This document shows positions 6,232 to 12,853 of a stretch of 12,908 bases of DNA, in pieces. The stretch is from a candidate division GN15 bacterium. Its GTDB lineage: Bacteria > Zixibacteria > MSB-5A5 > GN15 > FEB-12. The first letter of the stretch is position 1; every line of letters begins with the position of its first letter. Position numbers and translations under genes: made by a program. The notes beneath the pieces are model-generated. The model was not told where the DNA came from. It did no database searches and was given only the letters and a program-made list of their open reading frames with translations. Location of the stretch: NCBI GenBank assembly GCA_014729205.1, contig WJKG01000221.1, positions 1 to 12,908 of the forward strand. The letters run 5' to 3'.

Positions 6232-6746
6232 GTGACTCGCCCGAACACCGCCTGGCCCTCTACCCTGGTACGTTTGATCCGGTCACCAACGGCCACATGT
6301 CACTGATAGAACGTGCGATCCGTCTCTTCGACACGGTGGTGGTAGCGGTTGCTAAGAACGCCGGTAAGCAGCCCTTTTTCACGTATGACGAGCGTGTCGA
6401 ACTAATGAACGGTGCCATCGACGAAGCCGGCTTCAATAGCAGGGTGAAGGTAATTGGGTTCACCGGCCTGTTGGCCGATCTGGCCAAGGAGTACCATGCG
6501 GTGGCTATCGTACGAGGACTCCGCGCCGTATCCGATTTTGAGTATGAGTTCCAAATGGCCTTGATGAATCGCAAGCTGGCCCGCGAGGCCGAGACGGTGT
6601 TCTTGATGCCATCGCTTTCATGGGTTTATCTATCCTCGACCATTGTCCGTGATGTTGCCCGTCACGGCGGAGAGATAGGTGATCTGGTGCCACCGAATGT
6701 CGAACGGGCGCTGCGAAGCAAGCTTGCCGACAACTCAAAGGCGTAG
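6228..6746 (+). CDS. coaD: Phosphopantetheine adenylyltransferase
   Basis: CoaD transfers AMP from ATP to 4'-phosphopantetheine to form dephospho-CoA, the penultimate step of coenzyme A synthesis in the cytosol. The 172 residues match the bacterial family (about 160-170). The nucleotidyltransferase signature is intact: YPGTFDPVTNGH (12-23) with the T-x-G-H motif at 20-23, VRGLRAVSDFEYE (95-107), and SSTIVRD (136-142), the family's ISSTxVRE site. A short hydrophilic N-terminal extension of about 7 residues and a polar tail are unremarkable. It starts with an ATGA overlap on the PilM-like gene, so translation is probably coupled. The commonest bacterial partner, rsmD, is not next to it here. 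Confidence 0.96.
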   Translation: MSDSPEHRLALYPGTFDPVTNGHMSLIERAIRLFDTVVVAVAKNAGKQPFFTYDERVELMNGAIDEAGFNSRVKVIGFTGLLADLAKEYHAVAIVRGLRAVSDFEYEFQMALMNRKLAREAETVFLMPSLSWVYLSSTIVRDVARHGGEIGDLVPPNVERALRSKLADNSKA

Positions 6747-6794
6747 TATCAGTAGTACGTAGAAGTAATATCTATCAAGAACGGAAAGCAGAGC

Positions 6795-8381
6795 TTGAGC
6801 AACAACAGCGAAAAGAAGACCGAGACCAACGTTCAGTCTCCACAGAACGAAGAAGCCCAGATACCGCTGGCGGAATTGCTGAAGATCCGGCGGGACAAGA
6901 TCAAGCGCTTGCGGGAGCAGGGTGTCAATCCGTACCCGTATCGCTACGAACGCACGCACTACATTGCCAACGCGCTGGCTGATTTCGATCGCCTGTCGGA
7001 AAGCGAGACTACCATCAGCCTGGCCGGCCGAATCATGGCCAAGCGGAAGATGGGCAAGTCTATCTTCGCGGACTTACGGGACTCGACGGGCAAAGTCCAG
7101 GTGTATGTCAAGCTGAACGCGGTTGGCCAGGAGGCATTCGATCTGTTTGACAGTCTCGATTTGGGCGACATCATCGGATGCGATGGCACACTGTTTGTCA
7201 CCCGCATGGGCGAGAACACACTGGCCATCACCCGTTTCGAGTTGCTTTCAAAAGCGCTGCATCCATTACCGGATAAGCACTCCGGGTTGAAGGACCTGGA
7301 AACGCGGTACCGTCGCCGCTATGCCGACTTGATCGTCAATCCCGAAGTACGCGAGGTGTTCCGGACGCGCAGCAAGATTATTCAGGCCATTCGCGATTTC
7401 CTGAACAACCACGGTTTTCTGGAGGTGGAAACACCGATTTTGCAGCCGCTTTACGGTGGGGGCAACGCCAAGCCGTTTTCTACCCACCACGAGAAGCTGG
7501 ACATGCCCATGTACCTGCGTATTGCGGACGAGTTGTATCTCAAGCGGTTGATAATCGGCGGCTATGACAAAGTGTGGGAGTTTTGCAAGGACTTCCGCAA
7601 TGAGGGCATGGACCGCCTGCACAACCCGGAGTTTTCCATGATCGAGCTGTATTGGGCCTATGCAGACTACCGTGACATGGGTGCCATGTTCGAAGAGATG
7701 CTCCGCAAGGTGGTGCTCAAGGTGCACGGTACCTATAGTATCCCTTACGGTGACCACCAGATTGATTTTGAGCCACCGTTCAAGTGGGCCAGCATGATTG
7801 ACTCGATCAAGGACGAGACAGGGATTGACATGCTGGATATGTCACACGAAGAGGCGAAGTCCGCAGCCAACCAGCTTGGCATCACCGACAAAGACAAGTT
7901 GTTCAACTGGGGCAAGTGCGTGGAGGCGGTCTGGGAAGCAAAAGTAGAGCATACCCTGATTCAACCGACCTTTGTATGCGACTTTCCAGTGGAGATCTCG
8001 CCGCTGGCCAAGCGCCATCGCGACAATCCGCGATTGACCGAACGATTCGAGCTGTTTGTTGCAGCCCAGGAAACGTGTAACGCCTTTTCCGAGTTGAACG
8101 ATCCGGTGGACCAGCTTCAGCGGTTCATGCAACAGGGCAAGGCCCTGGAGGCGGGCGACGAAGAAGCGCAACCGCTCGATGACGATTTCATTACGGCACT
8201 GTCGTACGGCATGCCACCTACGGCCGGGCTGGGCTTTGGCGTTGATCGACTGGTCATGCTGCTGACCAACCAGCATTCGATCCGTGATGTGCTGTTCTTC
8301 CCGCAAATGAAAGATTACAAGGAGGGAACCATTCCGGTGTCGAAGATGCTTTCGCACTTAATCGACCAGGAGGACGAATAG
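6795..8381 (+). CDS. lysS: Lysyl-tRNA synthetase, class II
   Basis: LysRS attaches lysine to tRNA-Lys in the cytosol. The 528-residue protein has a charged N-terminal helix, an OB-fold anticodon-binding domain (about 75-150) and a class II catalytic core. Motif 1 lies around 207-218 (GFLEVETPILQP). Motif 2 is at about 262-283 (EFCKDFRNEG then HNPEFSMIELYWAY), and motif 3 is GLGFGVDRLVMLL (478-490). The motif 2 loop reads GMDRLHNPEF, close to the GMDRTHNPEF form common in Bacteroidetes and eukaryotes rather than the E. coli GISVRHNPEF. The start is taken as TTG at 6795, with GGAAAG 6 bases before it; the next in-frame ATG would remove 80 residues, including conserved sequence. It follows coaD by 48 bases and may share its transcript. 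Confidence 0.97.
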   Translation: MSNNSEKKTETNVQSPQNEEAQIPLAELLKIRRDKIKRLREQGVNPYPYRYERTHYIANALADFDRLSESETTISLAGRIMAKRKMGKSIFADLRDSTGKVQVYVKLNAVGQEAFDLFDSLDLGDIIGCDGTLFVTRMGENTLAITRFELLSKALHPLPDKHSGLKDLETRYRRRYADLIVNPEVREVFRTRSKIIQAIRDFLNNHGFLEVETPILQPLYGGGNAKPFSTHHEKLDMPMYLRIADELYLKRLIIGGYDKVWEFCKDFRNEGMDRLHNPEFSMIELYWAYADYRDMGAMFEEMLRKVVLKVHGTYSIPYGDHQIDFEPPFKWASMIDSIKDETGIDMLDMSHEEAKSAANQLGITDKDKLFNWGKCVEAVWEAKVEHTLIQPTFVCDFPVEISPLAKRHRDNPRLTERFELFVAAQETCNAFSELNDPVDQLQRFMQQGKALEAGDEEAQPLDDDFITALSYGMPPTAGLGFGVDRLVMLLTNQHSIRDVLFFPQMKDYKEGTIPVSKMLSHLIDQEDE

Positions 8382-8462
8382 TCCTCCAGTCGGATGTGAT
8401 ATGTACTGTTTCAGTGTTCACTACTCCCGCGGGCGATCATGGTCACCTCAGTGCCATGCCGG

Positions 8463-8501
8463 CTGCCGACACTCTGGCGATTCGTGGCGTCGGCGGGTTT
8501 T
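8463..8501 (+). terminator. Hairpin with short T-run: lysS terminator or leader attenuator
   Basis: CTGCCGAC (8463-8470) pairs with GTCGGCGG (8489-8496), 8 bp with one G-T pair, followed by G and TTTT (8498-8501). The short T-run makes it a moderate terminator. The same left arm can instead pair over 10 bases with 8528-8537. Confidence 0.45.
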
Positions 8502-8537
8502 GCTAAAGGAGCCCTATTCCGTGCTCGGTGTCGGCAG
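8463..8537 (+). promoter_or_regulatory. Competing inverted repeat in the leader of the RRM gene
   Basis: CTGCCGACAC (8463-8472) is a perfect 10-base inverted repeat of GTGTCGGCAG (8528-8537). Forming this long-range stem would break the terminator-like hairpin at 8463-8496, as in an antiterminator. It lies in the 199-base untranslated stretch before the RRM gene. Function is inferred from pairing only. Confidence 0.35.
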
Positions 8538-8580
8538 TGTTAGTAGTCCCTTGTAGTCAAATGTTCTTTTGAGGTGTCAC

Positions 8581-8865
8581 GTGGTCAATATCTATGTGGG
8601 CAACTTGTCCTACGAAGCAAGTGAAGAGGAAGTCCGCGCTGCCTTTGAGCAGCACGGCGAAGTATCATCGGTAAAGGTGATCAAGGATCGGGAGACCGGA
8701 CGTTCCCGGGGTTTTGCGTTTGTCGAAATGCCGGATGATGCGGAGGGTCATGCTGCAATTGAAAACATGAATGGAGCCGAAGTCAACGGCCGTCCGTTGA
8801 AAGTGACCGAGGCGCGTCCTCGCGAGGACCGTGGTCCGCGCGGTGGCGGTGGCCGTCGCTTCTAA
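8581..8865 (+). CDS. RRM-type RNA-binding protein with Gly/Arg tail
   Basis: This 94-residue protein is one RNA recognition motif. RNP2 is IYVGNL (4-9) and RNP1 is RGFAFVEM (43-50), with both aromatic RNA-stacking positions of RNP1 kept (Phe45, Phe47) and Tyr5 in RNP2. A basic glycine-rich tail, PREDRGPRGGGGRRF, ends it. Such small single-RRM proteins occur in cyanobacteria and several other phyla; in cyanobacteria some are cold-induced and bind single-stranded RNA. The start chosen is GTG at 8581 because GAGG at 8571-8574 sits 6 bases before it. A TTG at 8569 would place the start on top of that site. The gene is monocistronic, with a leader upstream and a strong terminator behind it. Its RNA targets are unknown. 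Confidence 0.93.
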   Translation: MVNIYVGNLSYEASEEEVRAAFEQHGEVSSVKVIKDRETGRSRGFAFVEMPDDAEGHAAIENMNGAEVNGRPLKVTEARPREDRGPRGGGGRRF

Positions 8866-8895
8866 GTCGGTTTCATCGACATAGCACTCGGTATC

Positions 8896-8925
8896 GCCGG
8901 GGCTCCGCAACGGGGTCCCGGCTTT
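8896..8925 (+). terminator. Strong intrinsic terminator after the RRM gene
   Basis: Arms 8896-8907 and 8911-8922 form a 12-bp stem (two G-T pairs) with a CAA loop, followed by TTTGTATT. The GC-rich stem starts 31 bases after the RRM stop codon. The T-run is short but the stem is very stable. Confidence 0.75.
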
Positions 8926-8967
8926 GTATTGAGAGTGGTGACACTCAACGAGCGCCAGGCGCATTTC

Positions 8968-9546
8968 TTAGAGCAACAGGACCATACCGACATTCAATCC
9001 GAGCATCACCATTGGATCGAAATCATCACTCCGAGTCAAACCGGCCAGGACGACGGTTAGATCAGCATTGGCGTCGAAACCGAAGTGTCGGGAAATCGGC
9101 ACTACAGCACCACCACGTGTGTTCAATGCCATATCCCAGTGATAGGGATCATTGTTTCCTTTAAAAACGCCCCCATTCGCACCGGCTCCAACGGATACAT
9201 AGCCAAAGGGCTTCTGACTCGATTCATGCCTCATAAAGACACGTGAGATGAACAAGCGGTGGACTCGTGTTACCTCGCCAACCTTCGCATTGGAATAGGA
9301 AAGCTGCCAGTGCGCAGACTCCGGAGACATTAGCCAGGCAACAATCGTGAAGCCGAGGCCTCCCGCATCGTCGCTATAAGAATGGTCCTTCGACATTCTC
9401 AGCGCGTGGCCTGACAGACTGAGACCATAACTGAACCCCTCACTGCCTTCGGAAGCTCCAGCTATCCGGGCTGTAGAAGCAACAGCAATGCTATTGACTG
9501 CCAGAGGGCAGACGACAAGACAGAGGACAAGAATGAAGGTCTTCAT
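8968..9546 (-). CDS. Exported protein, probable outer-membrane beta-barrel
   Basis: The 192-residue product starts with a clear signal peptide (MKTFILVLCLVVCPLAV, then A-V-A-S-T-A as likely cleavage region near residue 24). The mature part alternates hydrophobic and polar residues in short stretches such as FGLS-type strands, WQLSYSNAKVG, FGYVSVGAGANGG, FGFDANADLTVVLAGL and a last strand VMLGLNVGMVLLL. This pattern is typical of a small 8-stranded outer-membrane barrel. The C-terminus lacks the usual terminal Phe or Trp, so BAM recognition by the standard signal is uncertain. No family is recognised and no function assigned. GGGG lies 8 bases before the ATG. A consensus-like promoter and a short palindrome lie upstream, diverging from fumC. 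Confidence 0.7.
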   Translation of the reverse strand: MKTFILVLCLVVCPLAVNSIAVASTARIAGASEGSEGFSYGLSLSGHALRMSKDHSYSDDAGGLGFTIVAWLMSPESAHWQLSYSNAKVGEVTRVHRLFISRVFMRHESSQKPFGYVSVGAGANGGVFKGNNDPYHWDMALNTRGGAVVPISRHFGFDANADLTVVLAGLTRSDDFDPMVMLGLNVGMVLLL

Positions 9547-9573
9547 AACAACAACCCCACTATTGCGGACCCC

Positions 9574-9591
9574 GAATGCTTAACTGCATTC
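9574..9591. promoter_or_regulatory. Palindrome GAATGC-N6-GCATTC at the transcription start of the barrel gene
   Basis: GAATGC (9574-9579) and GCATTC (9586-9591) are perfect inverted arms around a 6-base spacer. The element lies just downstream of the -10 box at 9593-9598, around the expected +1 on the minus strand, so it could be an operator or a 5' mRNA hairpin. Confidence 0.4.
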
Positions 9592-9592
9592 G

Positions 9593-9621
9593 ATAGTAGT
9601 TCTGGGTATCCACTAAGTCAA
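9593..9621 (-). promoter_or_regulatory. Promoter of the beta-barrel protein gene
   Basis: On the minus strand TTGACT (9621-9616) and TACTAT (9598-9593) are 17 bases apart, a good sigma-70-type arrangement 47 bases before the start codon. Confidence 0.55.
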
Positions 9622-9668
9622 GCTGCCCGAACTTTTTTAATTGGGTATAGGCACGGTCGTCAGCACGC

Positions 9669-9696
9669 TTGCTCGCGTCGGACGATTGCGTATATT
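9669..9696 (+). promoter_or_regulatory. Promoter of fumC
   Basis: TTGCTC (9669-9674) and TATATT (9691-9696) are separated by 16 bases. Transcription would start near 9703, giving a leader of roughly 55 bases before the fumC ATG, which is preceded by a strong GAGGAGG. Confidence 0.5.
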
Positions 9697-9758
9697 GAGC
9701 GCTGTCAAAAGAGAACCGCACAGCTGGCGTCACGCAGAGGTGACCCCGAGGAGGCAGT

Positions 9759-11147
9759 ATGGAATATCGGATTGAAACGGACACTATGGGCGAAATGAAG
9801 GTCCCGGCCGACAGGTACTACGGCTGCCAGACCGCCCGTTCCAAACAGAACTTCCAGATCGGCAGTGACCGCATGCCACCGGAGTTAATCCGTGCCATGG
9901 GTATCCTGAAGAAGGCCGCCGCCCTGGTAAATATGGAACTAGGTACGTTGCCCAAAGAGAAGGGCGAGCTGATTGTCAAGGCGGCCGACGAGGTGATCGA
10001 CGGCAAGCTCAACGAGCATTTTCCGCTCGTGGTGTGGCAGACCGGATCGGGCACGCAGACCAACATGAACACCAACGAGGTAATCTCCAACCGCGCTATT
10101 GAGATCGCCGGCGGCAAGCTGGGCAGCAAAGACCCGGTGCACCCCAACGACGATGTCAACAAGGCACAGAGTTCGAATGACACCTTCCCCACCGCTATGC
10201 ATATCGCTGCCGTGGAGCAGATTCACAAGCGGTTGATCCCGATGGTGACACTGCTTCGCGATACGCTGAAGAAGAAATCGCAGGAATTCGATGATGTCAT
10301 CAAGATCGGCCGCACGCACCTGATGGATGCGGTGCCGCTCACTCTTGGTCAGGAGATGTCGGGTTGGGTTCAGGCGCTGGATCTGGGTCTGGAACGCGTA
10401 AACGATTGCCTCAAGCGGCTCTATCCGCTGGCGCTTGGCGGAACCGCCGTGGGCACTGGTCTGAACACGCATCCGGATTTCGCGGTCAAGGCCGCCAAGC
10501 AGATTGCGGAGATAACCGGCTACTCCTTTGTCACCGCCCCCAACAAATTCGAGGCGCTGGCAGCGCATGACGCGATTGTGGAGGCATCCGGCGTAATGAA
10601 AACCCTGGCGTGTTCGCTGATGAAGATCGCCAACGACGTTCGCTGGCTGGCCTCCGGGCCTCGCTGTGGAATCGGCGAACTGATCATCCCGGCCAACGAG
10701 CCCGGTAGCTCTATCATGCCGGGTAAGGTCAACCCGACCCAGTCGGAGGCAATGACCATGGTCTGCGCCCAGGTGATCGGCAATGATGTGGCGGTGAATG
10801 TGGGCGGCAGCTCCGGTAATTTTGAGCTGAATGTGTTCAAACCGGTGATGATCTACAACCTGCTGCACTCGATCCGACTTCTTGCCGACGCGTGCGAGAT
10901 GTTCAACAACAACTGCGCCGTGGGTATTGAGCCCAACAAGGAGAAGATCGAGTTCTTCCTGGAGAATTCGTTGATGCTGGTCACAGCACTCAACCCGCAC
11001 GTTGGCTATGATAACGCCGCCAAGATTGCCAAGAAGGCCCACGCCGACAATTCGACACTCAAGGAGGCGGCGGTGGCACTAGGGATCCTGACCGAAGAAG
11101 AATTCGACGAGAAGGTGCGCCCGGAGAGGATGGTCAAGCCGCAATAG
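9759..11147 (+). CDS. fumC: Fumarate hydratase, class II
   Basis: Class II fumarase reversibly hydrates fumarate to L-malate in the TCA cycle, without an iron-sulfur cluster. The 462 residues match the family (about 460-470). Visible signatures are TGSGTQTNMNTNEV (95-108), SSNDTFPTAMH (138-148), GRTHLMDAVPLTLGQE (184-199) with His187, and the superfamily loop GSSIMPGKVNP (316-326) with the catalytic Ser317. The loop and the THLMDA-PLT sequence fit fumarase rather than aspartase or argininosuccinate lyase. A GAGGAGG ribosome-binding site lies 5 bases before the ATG. The gene appears to be monocistronic: it has its own promoter, diverges from the barrel-protein gene, and is followed by a strong hairpin before the Nudix gene. 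Confidence 0.97.
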   Translation: MEYRIETDTMGEMKVPADRYYGCQTARSKQNFQIGSDRMPPELIRAMGILKKAAALVNMELGTLPKEKGELIVKAADEVIDGKLNEHFPLVVWQTGSGTQTNMNTNEVISNRAIEIAGGKLGSKDPVHPNDDVNKAQSSNDTFPTAMHIAAVEQIHKRLIPMVTLLRDTLKKKSQEFDDVIKIGRTHLMDAVPLTLGQEMSGWVQALDLGLERVNDCLKRLYPLALGGTAVGTGLNTHPDFAVKAAKQIAEITGYSFVTAPNKFEALAAHDAIVEASGVMKTLACSLMKIANDVRWLASGPRCGIGELIIPANEPGSSIMPGKVNPTQSEAMTMVCAQVIGNDVAVNVGGSSGNFELNVFKPVMIYNLLHSIRLLADACEMFNNNCAVGIEPNKEKIEFFLENSLMLVTALNPHVGYDNAAKIAKKAHADNSTLKEAAVALGILTEEEFDEKVRPERMVKPQ

Positions 11148-11187
11148 GGCAGTTTACGCGGAACGGGTAAGCCGATGAGAACACACG

Positions 11188-11229
11188 GCGCCGGTGCTGA
11201 CCCGAGTGGTCGTACCGGCGCTGACGTCA
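11188..11229 (+). promoter_or_regulatory. Long two-part hairpin and TGACGTCA palindrome between fumC and the Nudix gene
   Basis: GCGCCGGT (11188-11195) pairs perfectly with ACCGGCGC (11214-11221). An inner GACC (11199-11202)/GGTC (11208-11211) stem closes on a CGAGT loop. The palindrome TGACGTCA (11222-11229) follows at once. No T-run follows, so it is not a standard intrinsic terminator. It could end or stabilise the fumC mRNA or serve as a binding site. Confidence 0.4.
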
Positions 11230-11247
11230 TAGCAAGGATGAAGACTG

Positions 11248-11658
11248 GTGAAACCGGAAACACCGCTTCTAACAGTGGATACAATTATACAGGATCCCAG
11301 CGGACGGGTGGTGCTGATCCGGCGCAAGAACGATCCTTTCAAGGACTGCTGGGCCCTGCCTGGTGGATTCGTGGAGATTGGGGAGACAGTCGAGGAGGCA
11401 GCGCGTCGTGAGACAAAGGAGGAAACCGGGCTGACGGTTGAACTCGATCGGCTGGTTGGTGTGTACTCGGCGCCCGAGCGTGACCCGCGCGGCCACACGG
11501 TGACAGTCGCCTTTCTCGCTCACGCCGCGGCGGGCGCACTCGAGGGAGCGGACGATGCCTCGGAGGCGAGTTGGTTCGAGGATCCCTTTCGTGTAAAGCT
11601 CGCCTTTGACCACGCCCAGATACTGCATGACTGTCTTCGTGGCGAGACCTCGGTGTAA
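11248..11658 (+). CDS. Nudix hydrolase, ADP-ribose pyrophosphatase-like
   Basis: The 136-residue protein has a complete Nudix box, G40-x5-E46-x7-R54-E55-x-x-E58-E59-x-G61-L62, which binds the divalent metal and the pyrophosphate of the substrate. The surrounding sequence (TPLLTVDTII, VLIRRKNDPFKDCWALPGGFVE and VGVYSAPERDPRGHTV) closely follows the ADP-ribose pyrophosphatase of Methanocaldococcus-type proteins. ADP-ribose, hydrolysed to AMP and ribose-5-phosphate, is therefore the best guess. Other NDP-X or oxidised nucleotides are possible, since Nudix specificity is hard to read from sequence. The start is GTG at 11248 with AAGGATG about 8 bases upstream. It is separated from fumC by about 100 bases containing a large hairpin, so it may be expressed separately. 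Confidence 0.9.
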   Translation: MKPETPLLTVDTIIQDPSGRVVLIRRKNDPFKDCWALPGGFVEIGETVEEAARRETKEETGLTVELDRLVGVYSAPERDPRGHTVTVAFLAHAAAGALEGADDASEASWFEDPFRVKLAFDHAQILHDCLRGETSV

Positions 11659-11765
11659 CTTCGAGTTCATGATGCTGGCGAGCCAACTCTCTCTGTTGTT
11701 TACGTTGACCGGCGTCTCAGATGTGCCGTTATTGCGTGTGCGCTGACCTATATCGCTTTTGAATC

Positions 11766-12830
11766 ATGGATACGATTACCCAGTACGCTGACAAGTTGAT
11801 AGAACTGGCCCCTTCGGCCGCTGCCATTGTGGTGGTCATTGTCGTCCTGTGGGTGATTCACTGGCTGCTGGTCCGCAGGCTGGCCAATCTGAGTGAGCAA
11901 GGTTTTAAACGGCCGGCGATTACCCTTGTCATCTCGCTGGTTGGATTGCTGGTTATAGTCCTCTTGCTGCCTATTTCGGATTCTTCGCGCGGGCAACTCC
12001 TGAGCTTGCTGGGTATCCTGCTCTCGGCTGCGATTGCACTCTCCTCCACGACCTTCCTGGGCAATATCATGGCCGGCATGATGCTTCGCGGTGTACGTAC
12101 CATGCGTCCCGGGCGGTTTCTGGAGGTAGACCGGCACTTTGGGCGCATCACTCAACGCGGGTTGTTCCAGGTTGAGATACAGGGCGAGGATCGGAATCTG
12201 ACCAGCCTGCCCAATATGTACCTTGCGACCAATCCGATGAAGACCTATCGAGACGACGGTGTCATCGTGGCCGCGCAGGTATCATTGGGGTACGATGTCG
12301 AACGAGACAAGGCCAACCAGGCCCTTCTTAAAGCGGCGCAGACGGCTGGACTGAGTGATCCCTTCGTGCACATCATCGAGCTGGGCGATTTTTCGGTGAC
12401 TTATCGCGTCAATGGTCTACTCGAGGATGTCAAAACCCTGATCTCCACCCGATCTCGCCTGCGTGAACTGATGCTGGACTCATTGCATCAGGTGGGAATC
12501 GAGATCGTGTCACCGACCTTCATGAACACACGGGCGCTCGATCCGCAGCAGCAAGTACGTCCCAGCCAGCAACCGGCGAGGCCATCAGCGGAGCGTGAAC
12601 CGGTGGCAGAGTCGTTGATATTCGACAAAGCGGACGAGGCGGAGTCACTGGAGCGATTGCGTCAGTCGCTGCAGGCGGTGGAGGAAAACCTGCAACAGGC
12701 CGATGTCCAACTCAAGGAGACGGATAATCCACATATGAAGCGTGAGATCGAGGCCAGGCAATCCTGGCTGGCTACACGCAAAGAAACATTGCAAGAGATC
12801 ATAAAGGAACGCGAAAAAGAACGGGAGTAG
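11766..12830 (+). CDS. MscS-family mechanosensitive channel with charged C-terminal tail
   Basis: This 354-residue protein has the MscS layout: a short periplasmic N-terminus, TM1 (about 16-37), TM2 (about 51-70) and a long pore-lining TM3 (about 76-109). The pore helix shows the small-residue pattern LLGILLSAAIALSS followed by FLGNIMAGMMLRG, then RPGRFLEV, which begins the cytoplasmic beta domain. The vestibule continues through SLPNMYLATNP (147-157) to an IEIVSPTFMNTRAL end (245-258). MscS channels open under membrane tension on hypo-osmotic shock. Beyond the normal end, residues 260-354 add a Gln/Pro-rich linker and a highly charged, probably coiled-coil helix ending KEREKERE. No good ribosome-binding site is seen before the ATG at 11766, but the frame and hydrophobic start fit. 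It is probably a separate transcription unit. Confidence 0.9.
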   Translation: MDTITQYADKLIELAPSAAAIVVVIVVLWVIHWLLVRRLANLSEQGFKRPAITLVISLVGLLVIVLLLPISDSSRGQLLSLLGILLSAAIALSSTTFLGNIMAGMMLRGVRTMRPGRFLEVDRHFGRITQRGLFQVEIQGEDRNLTSLPNMYLATNPMKTYRDDGVIVAAQVSLGYDVERDKANQALLKAAQTAGLSDPFVHIIELGDFSVTYRVNGLLEDVKTLISTRSRLRELMLDSLHQVGIEIVSPTFMNTRALDPQQQVRPSQQPARPSAEREPVAESLIFDKADEAESLERLRQSLQAVEENLQQADVQLKETDNPHMKREIEARQSWLATRKETLQEIIKEREKERE

Positions 12831-12838
12831 GCAGTTCA

Positions 12839-12853
12839 GGGTTTTCGGAACCC
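12839..12853 (+). terminator. Small hairpin after the MscS gene, possible terminator
   Basis: GGGTT (12839-12843) and AACCC (12849-12853) pair around a TTCGG loop, 8 bases after the stop codon. No T-run follows, so the call is weak. The rest of the window to 12908 is AT-rich and shows no gene. Confidence 0.3.

Noticed and set aside
9939..11042. Long antisense open frame (367 codons) inside fumC on the minus strand
   Set aside because: It lies wholly opposite the clearly conserved fumC frame, has His/Arg/Leu-rich low-quality composition and no recognisable domain. It is a codon-bias shadow.
11175..11411. 78-codon open frame overlapping the Nudix start
   Set aside because: It is out of frame with the conserved Nudix box and is formed in part from the intergenic hairpin.
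11705..11733. Possible promoter TTGACC-N17-GTTATT before the MscS gene
   Set aside because: The -10 matches only three of six positions. The spacing is right but the evidence is too weak to list as a feature.
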